This document shows positions 27,045-35,668 of a stretch of DNA of 64,000 nucleotides, piece after piece. Each line of letters opens with the position of its first letter. Position 1 is the first letter of the stretch. The stretch lies in NCBI RefSeq assembly GCF_022758885.1, contig NZ_JALEBH010000002.1, positions 914,501 to 978,500 of the forward strand. Direction: 5' to 3'. Under the pieces are notes generated by a model, which saw only the letters and a list, made by a program, of their open reading frames with translations, had not been told where the DNA came from and made no database searches. The position numbers and the translations under genes are program-made. The stretch is from Sphingobium sp. BYY-5. GTDB taxonomy: Bacteria; Pseudomonadota; Alphaproteobacteria; Sphingomonadales; Sphingomonadaceae.

Positions 27045-28091
27045 TTATGATAGTGTCACCGTTCGCGCTTCGCGTGCGGACAGGCACGCCGCCTCGATCA
27101 CTTCCTGCACGGCTATCGCCTCACCGGTCGAAACGGGGAGGGGGCTTCCCGTGCGCAGGGCATCGGCAACCTGCCGGTAGAAATGCTCCTGGCATCCCGG
27201 CCTCGCCCTGTGCTGTGTCACGCCGCCTTCGCCATCAAGACGTTCGACCGGATCGGGATCGACGCCCCATCCGGCATCGCCCGGCCGCAGCCCCGCGATC
27301 AGTTGTGCTTCCTGCGGATCAAGCCTGCGCTTGATGAGGGTTCCCCCGGTGCCATGCACCGTGAAGCGCGGCGCACCGCCCGTCTCGCCACTCGGCGCGA
27401 CGAGGCTGGCGTGCAGGATGACCCGAAGCCCTGCGTAGCGCAGCACCACATGCGCCCAATCGTCGGCCGTCGATCCCTCGCGCAAGGCGATGATGTCCGC
27501 GCTGACCGCCACCGGTCGTCCGAACAGCGCCAGCGCCTGGTCGACCAGATGCGGCCCCAGATCGAACCACACGCCCGACCCCGGCGACCCGTCCTCGCGC
27601 CAGCGATCGCGCACCTGTGGACGGAAGCGGTCGAAATGGGATTCGAAGTGCGTCACCCGGCCGATCGCGCCATCTTGGATCGCCGCACGGATGCTCAGAT
27701 AGTCGCTGTCAAAGCGGCGATTATGAAATACCGTCAGCCGCCGACCGACCGCATCGGCCAGGCTGGCCAGATCGCGCGCCTCCGCCAGCGACAGGGCGAA
27801 AGGCTTGTCGACGACCACATGCTTTCCCGCGCGCAACGCCGCAGCGGCAAGCTCTGCATGTGTCGCGCTCGGTGTCGCGATCACCACCAGGTCGATTGCC
27901 GGATCGGCCAGCACATCTTGCGGCTGCGCCATGCAGGCGATCGCCGGATCGAGCGCCGCGACTTCCGCGGCGCGGCTGGTGGCGATGGCCCGAAGCGCCA
28001 GCCCCGACGCCGCCCGGATCAGCGGCGCATGGAAAACGCGACCCGCCATGCCATAACCGATCAGGCCAACCTGGATCCGCTGGTCGCTCAC
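27045..28091 (-). CDS. Gfo/Idh/MocA-family oxidoreductase
   Basis: A 348-residue NAD(P)-dependent oxidoreductase. The N-terminal Rossmann motif is GLIGYGMAGRVFHAP at 9-23. VIATPSATHAE and the family's GKHVVVDKPFALS (catalytic-region Lys-Pro, about 88-100) follow. The C-terminal domain has GVWFDLGPHLVDQAL. Related enzymes act on sugars, inositols or sugar derivatives (YdgJ/GFO group); the exact substrate is unknown. It starts within the last 4 bases frame-wise of the adjacent tesA-like gene, so it would be translationally coupled if transcribed from the left or share only space if not. Confidence 0.88.
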   Translation of the reverse strand: MSDQRIQVGLIGYGMAGRVFHAPLIRAASGLALRAIATSRAAEVAALDPAIACMAQPQDVLADPAIDLVVIATPSATHAELAAAALRAGKHVVVDKPFALSLAEARDLASLADAVGRRLTVFHNRRFDSDYLSIRAAIQDGAIGRVTHFESHFDRFRPQVRDRWREDGSPGSGVWFDLGPHLVDQALALFGRPVAVSADIIALREGSTADDWAHVVLRYAGLRVILHASLVAPSGETGGAPRFTVHGTGGTLIKRRLDPQEAQLIAGLRPGDAGWGVDPDPVERLDGEGGVTQHRARPGCQEHFYRQVADALRTGSPLPVSTGEAIAVQEVIEAACLSAREARTVTLS

Positions 28092-28804
28092 GCCTTCAAT
28101 TCCCCCGCCACCAGCGGCGCCAGCTTGCCGACGATCACGGCCACACCCTTGTCATTGGGGTGGATGCCATCGGGCAGCAACAGCGCGCGGTTGCCGATCA
28201 CCCCGTCGAGCATGAAGGGATAGAGCGCGGCATCATATGCCTTTGCAAGGTCGGGATAGATGGGATTGAACGCTGTCGCATAGTCCGGCCCCATATTGGG
28301 CGAAGCCTTCATCCCGGTAAGTATCACGCGGATTCCTCGCTTCTTCGTCTCCGTCAGGATCGCGCCCAGATTGGCGCGCGTTTCCTTGGGCGACAGGCCG
28401 CGCAGCATGTCATTGCCGCCCAGGCCCACCAGCATCAGGTCGGGCTTGCGCGGCAACCCGTCGAGCGTGAAGGCCAGCCGCGCCAGGCCCGCCGCACTGG
28501 TGTCGCCCGACACGCCGGCATTGACGACCCGTGCTTTCATCCCACGCGCGTTCAGCACCCGCTCCAGCACCGGGGCCAGCCCCTTGCCCTGGTCCAGATT
28601 ATAGCCGGCATAGAGGCTGTCGCCGAACGCCACCACCAGCCGCGCATCGGCGGCCGGGGCCGCGGCCTCATCACTTGCCTGCGCAACATTGGCCGGCGGG
28701 GGAGGAGGGGGCGATCGATCCGAGCAGGCCGTCGCCAGATGGACAAACAGCGCCAGCGCCCCATATTGCATCAGCCTGCCCGCCAAGGAGCGCTCCTTCT
28801 TCAT
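28088..28804 (-). CDS. tesA: TesA-type arylesterase/lysophospholipase
   Basis: A 238-residue SGNH hydrolase like E. coli TesA (thioesterase I / lysophospholipase L1). Block I is VAFGDSLYAGYNLD with the catalytic Ser. VNAGVSGDTSAAGL supplies the oxyanion Gly, LVGLGGNDMLRG the Asn, and the DGIHPNDKG block the catalytic Asp and His. An N-terminal basic and hydrophobic stretch ends in LATACS, a possible lipoprotein site. It is divergent from ybbA, the same arrangement as tesA-ybbA-ybbP in E. coli. The start is uncertain: ATG 28804 gives a normal signal peptide and overlaps the ybbA start codon; 28771 is an alternative. Confidence 0.88.
   Translation of the reverse strand: MKKERSLAGRLMQYGALALFVHLATACSDRSPPPPPPANVAQASDEAAAPAADARLVVAFGDSLYAGYNLDQGKGLAPVLERVLNARGMKARVVNAGVSGDTSAAGLARLAFTLDGLPRKPDLMLVGLGGNDMLRGLSPKETRANLGAILTETKKRGIRVILTGMKASPNMGPDYATAFNPIYPDLAKAYDAALYPFMLDGVIGNRALLLPDGIHPNDKGVAVIVGKLAPLVAGELKA
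28785..28798. promoter_or_regulatory. Palindromic Shine-Dalgarno at tesA/ybbA overlap
   Basis: AAGGAGCGCTCCTT is a perfect 14-bp palindrome. On the plus strand AAGGAG lies 12 bases before the ybbA ATG at 28803. On the minus strand the same bases form the first codons of tesA, whose ATG (28804-28802) overlaps the ybbA ATG (28803-28805). Confidence 0.5.
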
Positions 28805-29504
28805 GCACATGCCCATCGATCCCGCCACTATCGCGATCCGCGCGCAGAATGTCACCCTCCAGCTTGGCACGCGCGTCGCACCGGTGACGATCCTCAAGGG
28901 CGTGGACCTTTCCATCCTGCGCGGTGAGAGTGTCGCCATCCTGGGCGCATCGGGATCGGGCAAAAGCTCACTGATGGCCGTACTGTCCGGCCTTGAACGT
29001 GCCAGCGGCGGCAAGGTTGATGTTGGGGGCGTCGATTTCGGCGCGCTGGGCGAGGATGATCTTGCCCGCGCGCGCCGGGGGCGGATCGGCATCGTGCTGC
29101 AATCCTTCCATCTGCTGCCGACCATGACGACGCAGGAAAATGTCGCCGTGCCGCTGGAACTGGCCGGTCATGCCGATGCCTTCGCCCTGGCGGCGGAGGA
29201 ATTGCGCGCCGTCGGCCTTGGCCATCGGCTCGACCATTATCCCGCCCAGCTTTCGGGTGGCGAACAGCAGCGTGTCGCCATCGCTCGCGCGGTCGCGCCG
29301 CGACCCACTTTGCTCTTCGCCGACGAACCGACCGGCAATCTCGACGCTGCCACGGGCGCCGCGATCATGGACCTGCTGTTCGATCGCCAGATGGCGGCGG
29401 GCGCGACCCTGGTCATCATCACCCATGACCCCGTGCTGGCCGAACGTTGCGGCCGCATCATCGAAATGCGCGATGGACAGATCATCGCGGATCGCGCGGC
29501 GTGA
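28803..29504 (+). CDS. ybbA: ABC transporter ATP-binding protein YbbA
   Basis: A 233-residue ATPase of the LolD/MacB-type family. Walker A is GASGSGKSS (about 44-52), the signature is LSGGEQQRVAIARA, Walker B is LLFADEP, followed by TGNLD; the switch His lies in ITHDP. It overlaps the next gene by 4 bases (GTGA), a permease with which it must pair. In E. coli the YbbA-YbbP pair, next to tesA, belongs to the lipoprotein/lipid-exporter-like group without a settled substrate. Start at 28803 uses AAGGAG of a palindrome; ATG 28809 is also possible. Confidence 0.93.
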   Translation: MHMPIDPATIAIRAQNVTLQLGTRVAPVTILKGVDLSILRGESVAILGASGSGKSSLMAVLSGLERASGGKVDVGGVDFGALGEDDLARARRGRIGIVLQSFHLLPTMTTQENVAVPLELAGHADAFALAAEELRAVGLGHRLDHYPAQLSGGEQQRVAIARAVAPRPTLLFADEPTGNLDAATGAAIMDLLFDRQMAAGATLVIITHDPVLAERCGRIIEMRDGQIIADRAA

Positions 29505-32035
29505 GCGGCCTCTCCTGGCGTACGGGCTGGCGTATTGCCCGGCGCGATCTCCATCTGGGTTTCCGCGGCCTGCGGCTGCTATTTCTCTGTCTCTTCCTTG
29601 GCGTTGCGGCGCTGGCGGCGATCGGCAGCCTGACCGCCGCGATTACGCAGGAACTCAGCGATCGCGGCCGGGTGATATTGGGCGGCGATATCGAGATCGG
29701 CATGACCCAGCGCGAAGCGGGCCTGGGCGACAAGGAAGCTTTCCGCCAGCTCGGCACGCTCAGCGAGACGATCCGGATGCGCGCCATGGCGCAGCGTGTC
29801 GGCCGGGGCGGGGGGCAGGGCAGGGGGGATGCGCCGCCCGCCGTGCTGACCGAACTCAAGGGGGTCGATGCCGTCTATCCCCTCTATGGTGCGCTCGCCC
29901 TGCGCGACGGCGTCTATCGTCCGATGGATGCGGACCATATCCTGATCGGCGTGGCTTTGGCCGATCGGCTCCAGGTCCGGCGCGGCGATCCGCTCCGCTA
30001 TGGCGCTGCGACCTTCACCATCAGCGACATCATCGCCGATGAACCCGACCGGCTGGGGGAGGGCTTCACCCTGGGACCGGTGGCGATCGTGTCGATGGAA
30101 GGATTGCGCCGCACGGGTCTGATCCAACCCGGCAGCCTCTATGCCACCAAATATCGAATCCGGCTCTCGCCCCGCTATGATCCGGTTATCGTCCGGCAGG
30201 ATTGGGAAAAGGCGCGTGCGAACGAAGGCTGGACCTTCAAGGATCGGGACCGCGCGGCGCCCGGCGCCAATCGCTTCATCGAACGGATGGGCCAGTTCCT
30301 ATCGCTCATCGGCCTCGCCGCGCTGGTGATCGCCGGTATCGGCGTCAGCAACGGCGTCGCCTCCTATCTGGCGGGCAAGCGCGGCGGCATCGCGACGTTG
30401 AAAGTGCTGGGCGCGACCTCCACGGACATTGCGCGCATCTACCGGATGCAGGTGGGCGTGGTCGCCCTGCTCGGCATTGCGGCGGGCCTGATCGTCGGTG
30501 CGGCGCTGCCGCCGCTGGTGGTGGCGATCGCCGGCGACGTGCTGCCGGTCAGCCCTGGCTTCCGCCTCCATCCCTTGCCGCTGCTGGCGAGCGCCGCCTA
30601 TGGCCTGCTCATCGCCTTCCTCTTCACCTTCCCGCCGCTTGCGAAGGCGCGCACGCAGCCCGCCGCGGCCATCTTCCGGGGCGCGGTGGAAACACGCACG
30701 GGTCTCGACCGGCGCAGCATCGCCGCCATGGCCGCCGCCGGAGCGCTGCTGGTGCTGCTGGCGCTTTCGACCGCGCGCGATCCGCTTTTCTCCGCCGCCG
30801 TGCTGGGCGCGGTGGCGGCGGTGCTGCTGTTGCTCCTTGGTCTGGGTGCCGCCGTCAGCCGCCTTGCGCGTCGCTTGCCCCGTCCGCGCCGCCCGCTGCT
30901 GCGCCTGGCGCTCGCCAATCTCCACCGCCCCGGCGCGCAGACCGCCGCGCTCATTGTGGCGCTGGGCCTTGCCCTCACCCTCTTCGTCACGCTGGCCGGG
31001 ATCGAAACCAGCCTGGACGCCGAAATCCGCAATGTCGTGCCGAAGAAGGCGCCCGCCCAGATCGTGCTCGACATCCCCGCGCCCCAGCAGGCCCGTTTCC
31101 GGCAGATCGTCGCGGCGCAGGCGCCCGAAGCCCAGCTCAACATCGTCCCCGTCCTGCGCGGCACGATCACCGCCTATGACGGCCAGCGCGTCGCCGACCT
31201 GAAGGATGTGCCCGAAGGCGCCTGGTTCCTGCGTGGCGAGCGCGGCGTCACCTATAGCGCGACCCTGCCGGAGGGCAGCGATCTGGTCGCGGGCCAATGG
31301 TGGCCGAAGGATTATCGGGGTCCGCCACTCGTCTCGCTCGACGCCGAAGCGGCGAAGACGCTCGGCATCGGCGTCGGCGACACGCTCACCGTTTCCATCC
31401 TCGGCCGTGAGATAGAGGCGCGCATCGCTTCCCTGCGCAAGGTCAACTGGGACACGATGGGCTTCAACTATATACTGGTCTTTCCGCCCCATACCCTTGC
31501 ATCGGCGCCGCACAGCGTCGCTGCGACCATCACCATGGATGCGCGTCACAACGCCGCCATGACTCGCGCCCTGCTTGCTGCCTTCCCCGGCGTATCGGTG
31601 ATCGCGGTGGGGGAGGTGATCGACCAGGTCGGCACCATCCTGACCCAGATGTCGCGCGCCATCCTGGTCGCCGCCTCGGTCGCGATCCTCGCCGGTATCG
31701 CGGTGCTGGTTGGCGCCATCGCCGCATCGCGGCAGGCGCGCAGCTATGACAGCGTGATATTGAAGACGCTGGGCGCGACAAGGGCGCAATTATTGGGTGG
31801 ACAGGCGCTCGAATATGGACTGCTCGCCGCGATCCTGGCGCTGGTCGCGTTGGCGTTGGGCAGTGCGGCGGCATGGTTCGTAATCGTCCAGGTCTTCGAT
31901 TTCGGCTGGGCGCCCGACTGGCCGATCGTGCTTGCGACCCTGGCAGGGGGGGCGCTGTTGACGCTTGGCATCGGCCTTGCCGGGTCGATCCCGCTGCTTT
32001 CCGTCCGTCCGGCCAACGCCTTGCGGCAGGTCTGA
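29501..32035 (+). CDS. ybbP: FtsX-like ABC permease YbbP
   Basis: An 844-residue inner-membrane permease with two FtsX domains. The first membrane segment is LLFLCLFLGVAALAAIGSL near residue 25. A large periplasmic domain follows, then three segments starting at FLSLIGLAALVIAGIGVSNG with the FtsX motif KRGGIATLKVLGA. A second periplasmic region precedes the C-terminal group containing ILVAASVAILAGIAVLV and YDSVILKTLGATRAQ. I start at GTG 29501, overlapping the ybbA stop. With YbbA it should extract or move a lipid or lipoprotein-like substrate across the envelope. Confidence 0.92.
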   Translation: MSGLSWRTGWRIARRDLHLGFRGLRLLFLCLFLGVAALAAIGSLTAAITQELSDRGRVILGGDIEIGMTQREAGLGDKEAFRQLGTLSETIRMRAMAQRVGRGGGQGRGDAPPAVLTELKGVDAVYPLYGALALRDGVYRPMDADHILIGVALADRLQVRRGDPLRYGAATFTISDIIADEPDRLGEGFTLGPVAIVSMEGLRRTGLIQPGSLYATKYRIRLSPRYDPVIVRQDWEKARANEGWTFKDRDRAAPGANRFIERMGQFLSLIGLAALVIAGIGVSNGVASYLAGKRGGIATLKVLGATSTDIARIYRMQVGVVALLGIAAGLIVGAALPPLVVAIAGDVLPVSPGFRLHPLPLLASAAYGLLIAFLFTFPPLAKARTQPAAAIFRGAVETRTGLDRRSIAAMAAAGALLVLLALSTARDPLFSAAVLGAVAAVLLLLLGLGAAVSRLARRLPRPRRPLLRLALANLHRPGAQTAALIVALGLALTLFVTLAGIETSLDAEIRNVVPKKAPAQIVLDIPAPQQARFRQIVAAQAPEAQLNIVPVLRGTITAYDGQRVADLKDVPEGAWFLRGERGVTYSATLPEGSDLVAGQWWPKDYRGPPLVSLDAEAAKTLGIGVGDTLTVSILGREIEARIASLRKVNWDTMGFNYILVFPPHTLASAPHSVAATITMDARHNAAMTRALLAAFPGVSVIAVGEVIDQVGTILTQMSRAILVAASVAILAGIAVLVGAIAASRQARSYDSVILKTLGATRAQLLGGQALEYGLLAAILALVALALGSAAAWFVIVQVFDFGWAPDWPIVLATLAGGALLTLGIGLAGSIPLLSVRPANALRQV

Positions 32036-32114
32036 CGGTCCATCCCGCGCCAAACGGCGCATCGTGCCGTGCGGGGCGGATTATCCTGCGACCGATCCAA
32101 CAGGAAAGGCCGCC

Positions 32115-32831
32115 ATGACGAACGAGACTTTGACCCGCAGCTTCATCGATCTGCGCGCCTGGGCCGCCGGTGCGGCCGTCAGGGCCGGGGAGGGCGATCC
32201 CTTCCTTGCCACACGCGCGCAATTGCCGCTGGCGGAAGGGCCGATCACCGCCGGCCTCATCGCCCTGCCACAGGGCGCGGGCATGGTCGATGCGATGCCC
32301 GCCGACGAGTTCGTCATCCTGGCGTCCGGCGCCGTCCGCATCGCGCAGGGCGATCTCGCTGTCACGCTGAACGAAGGCGACAGCCTGGTCCTGCGCAGCG
32401 GCGCGGCCTTCGCCTGGACGGCGGAGAGCGACAGCCGCCTTCTCTTCATCCGCCGTACCGGCGGTCCGGTGAGCGATGGTGCGATCATTCCGGTCGATGC
32501 CGACGCCCCGCTCGAACCCTCGGGCGCGCCGCTCGCCGAACTGCTGGTCGGTTCGACGCCCCAATGCCGCAACCATAGCGACTGGAAGTCGGAGGATGGT
32601 GAATTCATGGCCGGCACCTGGGATTCGACCCCCTATCACCGCCGCGCCATGCGCTACGGCCATTTCGAACTCATGTATCTACTGGATGGTAGCGTCACCT
32701 TCGTCGATGAAGCCGGGGTGGAAGGCACGTTCGACAAGGGCGACATCTTCCTGGTCGAACAGGGCGCCAGTTGCAGTTGGGACAGCCGCGTCGACGTGAA
32801 GAAGGTCTACTGCATCTACCGCCCGGTGTAA
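32115..32831 (+). CDS. Bicupin protein (cupin_3 type)
   Basis: A 238-residue protein with two cupin folds. The first spans about 35-120 (PADEFVILASGAVRIAQGD, LNEGDSLVLRSGAAFAW). The second spans about 150-235 (YGHFELMYLLDGSVTFVDE, FDKGDIFLVEQGASCSWDS) and ends in VKKVYCIYRPV. The second cupin resembles the DUF861/cupin_3 group of ureidoglycine-type proteins. AGGAAAGG precedes the ATG at 32115. A metal-binding His cluster is poor, so binding or isomerase activity cannot be assigned. It lies 79 bases after ybbP and may be co-transcribed, ending at several hairpins. Confidence 0.8.
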   Translation: MTNETLTRSFIDLRAWAAGAAVRAGEGDPFLATRAQLPLAEGPITAGLIALPQGAGMVDAMPADEFVILASGAVRIAQGDLAVTLNEGDSLVLRSGAAFAWTAESDSRLLFIRRTGGPVSDGAIIPVDADAPLEPSGAPLAELLVGSTPQCRNHSDWKSEDGEFMAGTWDSTPYHRRAMRYGHFELMYLLDGSVTFVDEAGVEGTFDKGDIFLVEQGASCSWDSRVDVKKVYCIYRPV

Positions 32832-32844
32832 GAGGCTGTCTGGG

Positions 32845-32862
32845 ATGCGCCTATCGGCGCAT
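32845..32862. terminator. Small hairpin after bicupin gene
   Basis: ATGCGCC and GGCGCAT form 7-bp arms with a 4-base loop, 14 bases after the bicupin stop. It could contribute to termination together with the larger hairpins to its right. Confidence 0.4.
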
Positions 32863-32866
32863 TGCG

Positions 32867-32942
32867 GCACCGGCCCTCTCCCCCACCCGGCCGCCCAACG
32901 GCAGTATTCTATGGGTGGCCGGGTGGGGGAGAGGGCTGGTGC
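32867..32942. repeat. Long GC-rich palindromic element
   Basis: Two 31-base arms (32867-32897 and 32912-32942) pair with only 2 mismatches around a 14-base loop. The arms contain CCTCTCCCCCACCCGGCC and its complement. The size and composition resemble dispersed intergenic palindromes (REP/BIME-like) of alphaproteobacteria. Here it sits between the convergent bicupin and copD genes, where it can also act as a bidirectional terminator. Confidence 0.7.
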
Positions 32943-32948
32943 GGTACT

Positions 32949-32974
32949 GAAAATGCGCCCTTCTGCGCATTTTC
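32949..32974. terminator. Bidirectional terminator before copD end
   Basis: GAAAATGCGC and GCGCATTTTC are perfect 10-bp arms with a 6-base loop. The A/T ends give a U-run on both strands. It lies 10 bases beyond the copD stop and would stop transcription from both sides. Confidence 0.75.
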
Positions 32975-32983
32975 AAACAAACT

Positions 32984-33850
32984 CTAAGCCATCGGATCGA
33001 GCGTCCCCAGCCAGGCGACAAGGCCGATGATGGCAAGGGCGGCGCTTGTTTCCACCAGCAGCGACAGCCGCAGATGTGCGATCGCGCGCTGCGGCGTCCC
33101 GCCCGCTTCCAAAGCCGGGGTCAGCCACCAGCGATTGGCCGCCGCCAGCCCCAGCATCAGCCCGAACAGCGCCAGCTTGGCGCCCAGCAGCCAGCCATAG
33201 CGGCTGCCGGCCAGCGCGGGCAATTGCGCCAGCCCCACGATCATGATCGCGTTGATCGCCCCGGTCACGACCAGCGTCGCGACGATCAGCGTCCCCATCA
33301 GCGAAAAGCGCGCCAGCATCGCCGCCACGCGAGGCATATCGTCCTTCGCGCGCAGCCTCGATACGGCATGAAGCAGCACCGCGAGCGCGCCGATCCATCC
33401 TGCCGCCACCCAGATATGCGCGATATCGGCAGCACGGTGGAGCGACCCGGCACCATCTTCGGTCGCCCCTGCATGACCCGTCCATGCCAATGTCGCGGCG
33501 GCAATCGCGCCTGGCGCAAGCGCCCATCGCGCCCCGCGCGGCAAGGCGGTCGCGCCCAGCGCGACCAGCAACGCCGCACCGCGCACCGCCGCCACCGACC
33601 CGATCGGCGTCATCGTCAGCAATATCCGGGCGCTCGCCCAATCGGGGGAAGTGATCGGCGTGCCGGTCATCGCCGCCACGCTCGCCATCAGCCACAGCAC
33701 CGACAGCGCCATGCCCATGGCGGCCAGCGCGGCCAGCACCCATCGCTGCCCCGCCATGCCCATCGCCCACCAGAACAACGGCAGGCCCATGAGCATGGCA
33801 AGGTCCAGCATCAGCGCGAAGCGCGCGCCGATCAAAGCCCCCTCGGTCAT
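32984..33850 (-). CDS. copD: Copper resistance protein CopD
   Basis: A 288-residue inner-membrane protein with about eight predicted segments, matching the CopD/PcoD family thought to move copper across the cytoplasmic membrane with CopC. Family features include AWTGHAGATEDGAGSLHRAADIAH split over the central region, with conserved His residues, and WVAAGWIGALAVLLHAV. It follows copC by 6 bases on the same strand and the pair is divergent from the regulator and copAB genes. The length fits the short CopD form. Confidence 0.9.
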   Translation of the reverse strand: MTEGALIGARFALMLDLAMLMGLPLFWWAMGMAGQRWVLAALAAMGMALSVLWLMASVAAMTGTPITSPDWASARILLTMTPIGSVAAVRGAALLVALGATALPRGARWALAPGAIAAATLAWTGHAGATEDGAGSLHRAADIAHIWVAAGWIGALAVLLHAVSRLRAKDDMPRVAAMLARFSLMGTLIVATLVVTGAINAIMIVGLAQLPALAGSRYGWLLGAKLALFGLMLGLAAANRWWLTPALEAGGTPQRAIAHLRLSLLVETSAALAIIGLVAWLGTLDPMA

Positions 33851-33856
33851 CGCGGC

Positions 33857-34237
33857 TTACTTGACCGTGAAGCTGTAGCCGCCTTCCATCTTGTGCTGGT
33901 CGGCGCCGACGATATGCCATTTCAGGTCATAGCTGCCGGCGGGCAGCGCGCGGGGCAAGGTAACGATCAGCGTCTTGCCGTCCGGGCCGACGCTGGTCTT
34001 GAAGCCCTTGATCGGCATCGGTTCGTGACTGGCCATGCCCGGCATCCCGGTCATCGTCAGGTCCACGCCGCTCATCGGCGCCAGGAAGGTTTCGGAAAAG
34101 GTCAGCGTCAGCCGGGTCGGCTTGGCGATGGTCGCATTGGCGGCCGGGTTGGCCGAAACGAGCTTGCTGTGCGCACTCGCCACGCCGGGCAGGGCCAGCG
34201 CAAAAGCGGCGGCGGCGGTCAGGAAATAACGGGTCAT
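33857..34237 (-). CDS. copC: Periplasmic copper-binding protein CopC
   Basis: A 126-residue protein with signal peptide MTRYFLTAAAAFALALPG ending at VASA. The mature protein then starts with His, the N-terminal copper ligand typical of CopC. TFSETFLAPMSGVD and the Met/His-containing TGMPGMASHEPMP follow, and HIVGADQHKMEGGYSF carries further potential ligands. The fold is a small beta-sandwich that carries Cu in the periplasm. The start at 34237 has GGAGA upstream; the longer open frame to 34297 runs into the promoter region. It is the first gene of copCD. Confidence 0.92.
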   Translation of the reverse strand: MTRYFLTAAAAFALALPGVASAHSKLVSANPAANATIAKPTRLTLTFSETFLAPMSGVDLTMTGMPGMASHEPMPIKGFKTSVGPDGKTLIVTLPRALPAGSYDLKWHIVGADQHKMEGGYSFTVK

Positions 34238-34381
34238 GTCGGTGTCTCCATCAGGGTGGTCAGGAACGTTTACGCATGGACTTGTCGGACCCCTCATCCC
34301 ATGCGCATAATTTTCCGCGTCTTGTTCCGAGGGGTGGACGTGTCATGCGCGTATAGGGCCATGAGGATGGAGATTGAAGCG
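34238..34381. promoter_or_regulatory. Divergent promoter region of the copper locus
   Basis: This 144-base gap separates copC (minus) from the anti-sigma-like gene (plus). Two loosely related words occur: CTTGTCGGACC...ATGCGCATA (about 34284-34313) and CTTGTTCCGAG...ATGCGCGTA (about 34320-34352). They could be promoter elements for the ECF sigma factor of this locus, but I cannot define -35 and -10 boxes with confidence. Confidence 0.35.
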
Positions 34382-34642
34382 ATGACCGATCTGGACCGGA
34401 TGCTCGACGCGGTGCGGGGGATGCCCACCGATGCACGGCTGGAGGATATGAACGCTGCCGTCATGAGCGGCCTTGCCCACCGTCGCGACCGGACGACCGC
34501 GCGGCGCAGCCTGATGCTCGCGGGTGTGCTGGCGATCGGTATCGGCTGGGCGGGCAGCATCGTGCCGGCCGCCCCGGCGCAGGCGTCGTCGGTGCCGATC
34601 GGCATGTCCGACTATGCGCCTTCGCGCCTGCTCGGCCAATGA
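34382..34642 (+). CDS. Small membrane anti-sigma-like protein (CnrY position)
   Basis: An 86-residue protein with a cytoplasmic N-terminus (MTDLDRMLDAVRGMP), a region LEDMNAAVMSGLAHRR, and one membrane segment SLMLAGVLAIGIGWAGSIV at about 44-62. CnrY of Cupriavidus is a similarly small single-pass anti-sigma factor encoded just before the CnrX sensor and CnrH sigma factor, the same order as here. Sequence identity to CnrY is not evident to me, so the assignment rests on size, topology and gene order. An alternative ATG is at 34367. Confidence 0.65.
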   Translation: MTDLDRMLDAVRGMPTDARLEDMNAAVMSGLAHRRDRTTARRSLMLAGVLAIGIGWAGSIVPAAPAQASSVPIGMSDYAPSRLLGQ

Positions 34643-35085
34643 GCGTCCGGCGCTATTTCCTCGTCGCGCTGGTCGCCTTTGCCGCAGCGCTGGCGGCGGT
34701 GCTGGTCGCGCGCATTTGGCTCGCCCCCGCGCCGCGGGTGGAGAGTGAAGTCCATGCCCTGCTGCATCAGCGGCTGACGCTCGACGCGGCGCAGGAACAG
34801 CGCATCCATGACCTGGAGGCCGCCTTCGCCACACGTCGCGAGGCGCTGGAGGCGGAAATGCGCGCGGACAATCAACGGCTGGCCGACGCCATCGCCGCCG
34901 AACATGGCTATGGTCCGAAAGTCAGCGAAGCCGTCGACCGTTCGCATCATGTGATGGGCCAGCTTCAGAAGGAAACGCTCCAGCATATCTTTGCGATGCG
35001 CGGTGTGTTGCGCCCGGATCAGGCGTCGCAATTCGACGCCGCCATCGTCAAGGCGCTGACCCAGCCTGCCCAGTCAACCCAATAA
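34639..35085 (+). CDS. Periplasmic heavy-metal sensor (CnrX/Metal_resist-like)
   Basis: A 148-residue protein anchored by one N-terminal segment (YFLVALVAFAAALAAVLVA). Its helical periplasmic domain contains LHQRLTLDAAQEQRIHDLEA, FATRREALEAEMR and SEAVDRSHHVMGQLQKETL, like the CnrX/NccX and CpxP/Spy-type metal-resist fold. In CnrX a metal bound by His/Met releases the sigma factor. Here the HH...M group near residues 98-102 is a candidate site. It overlaps the small membrane protein gene by 4 bases and is followed by the sigma factor gene. Confidence 0.82.
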   Translation: MSVRRYFLVALVAFAAALAAVLVARIWLAPAPRVESEVHALLHQRLTLDAAQEQRIHDLEAAFATRREALEAEMRADNQRLADAIAAEHGYGPKVSEAVDRSHHVMGQLQKETLQHIFAMRGVLRPDQASQFDAAIVKALTQPAQSTQ

Positions 35086-35086
35086 G

Positions 35087-35662
35087 GTGAGCGGGTCGGA
35101 CCCCGACGATCGTGCGCTCGCCGCCCGCGCGCTGGCGGGGCAGCAATCGGCCTATGGCGCGCTGATGCAGCGGCATCGCGATGCGGTCTATCGGCTGGCG
35201 CGCAGCCATGTCGGTGACAGCGACGAAGCGCTCGACATCACGCAGGAGACGTTCGTCGCCGCCTTCGCCGCGCTCGCCCGCTATGATGGATCGCGCCCTT
35301 TTCGCGTCTGGATCGCGCGGATCGCGCTCAACAAATGCCGCGACTGGGCGCGGCGGCGTGCGGTTCGTCGTTTCTTCACCTTCGCCAGGCCCATCGACGA
35401 TGCGCTCGACATCGCGACCCTCGACGCCACGCCCGAAGAGGCCGCGCATTCGAACCGTGAAATCGCCCGCATCAATGCCGCTATCGCGTCATTGCCCGTG
35501 ACCCTCAAGGACGTGCTGCTCCTCCGCGCGATCGAAGGGATGAACCAGGCGGAAGCGGCGCAGGTGCTGGGCGTCACCGAAAAGGCGGTCGAAACCCGCC
35601 TCTATCGCGCCCGCGCCAAATTGACGGAAATTTTGAGGGATTGGCCGCCCGCTCGCGTATGA
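35087..35662 (+). CDS. ECF RNA polymerase sigma factor (CnrH-like position)
   Basis: A 191-residue ECF sigma factor. Region 2 has YGALMQRHRDAVYRLARSHV, DITQETFVAAFAAL and VWIARIALNKCRDWARR (about 22-90). Region 4 has LPVTLKDVLLLRAIEGM and AAQVLGVTEKAVETRLYRAR (about 140-180). It begins with GTG 2 bases after the sensor stop and ends 6 bases before copA, making a regulator-to-effector operon. I infer that it activates copAB and perhaps copCD when the sensor detects metal. Confidence 0.92.
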   Translation: MSGSDPDDRALAARALAGQQSAYGALMQRHRDAVYRLARSHVGDSDEALDITQETFVAAFAALARYDGSRPFRVWIARIALNKCRDWARRRAVRRFFTFARPIDDALDIATLDATPEEAAHSNREIARINAAIASLPVTLKDVLLLRAIEGMNQAEAAQVLGVTEKAVETRLYRARAKLTEILRDWPPARV

Positions 35663-35668
35663 TGGGGC

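Noticed and set aside
30299..31789. A 496-codon minus-strand frame inside ybbP
   Set aside because: It is the antisense shadow of a GC-rich permease gene, with repetitive Arg/Gln/Gly composition and no motif.
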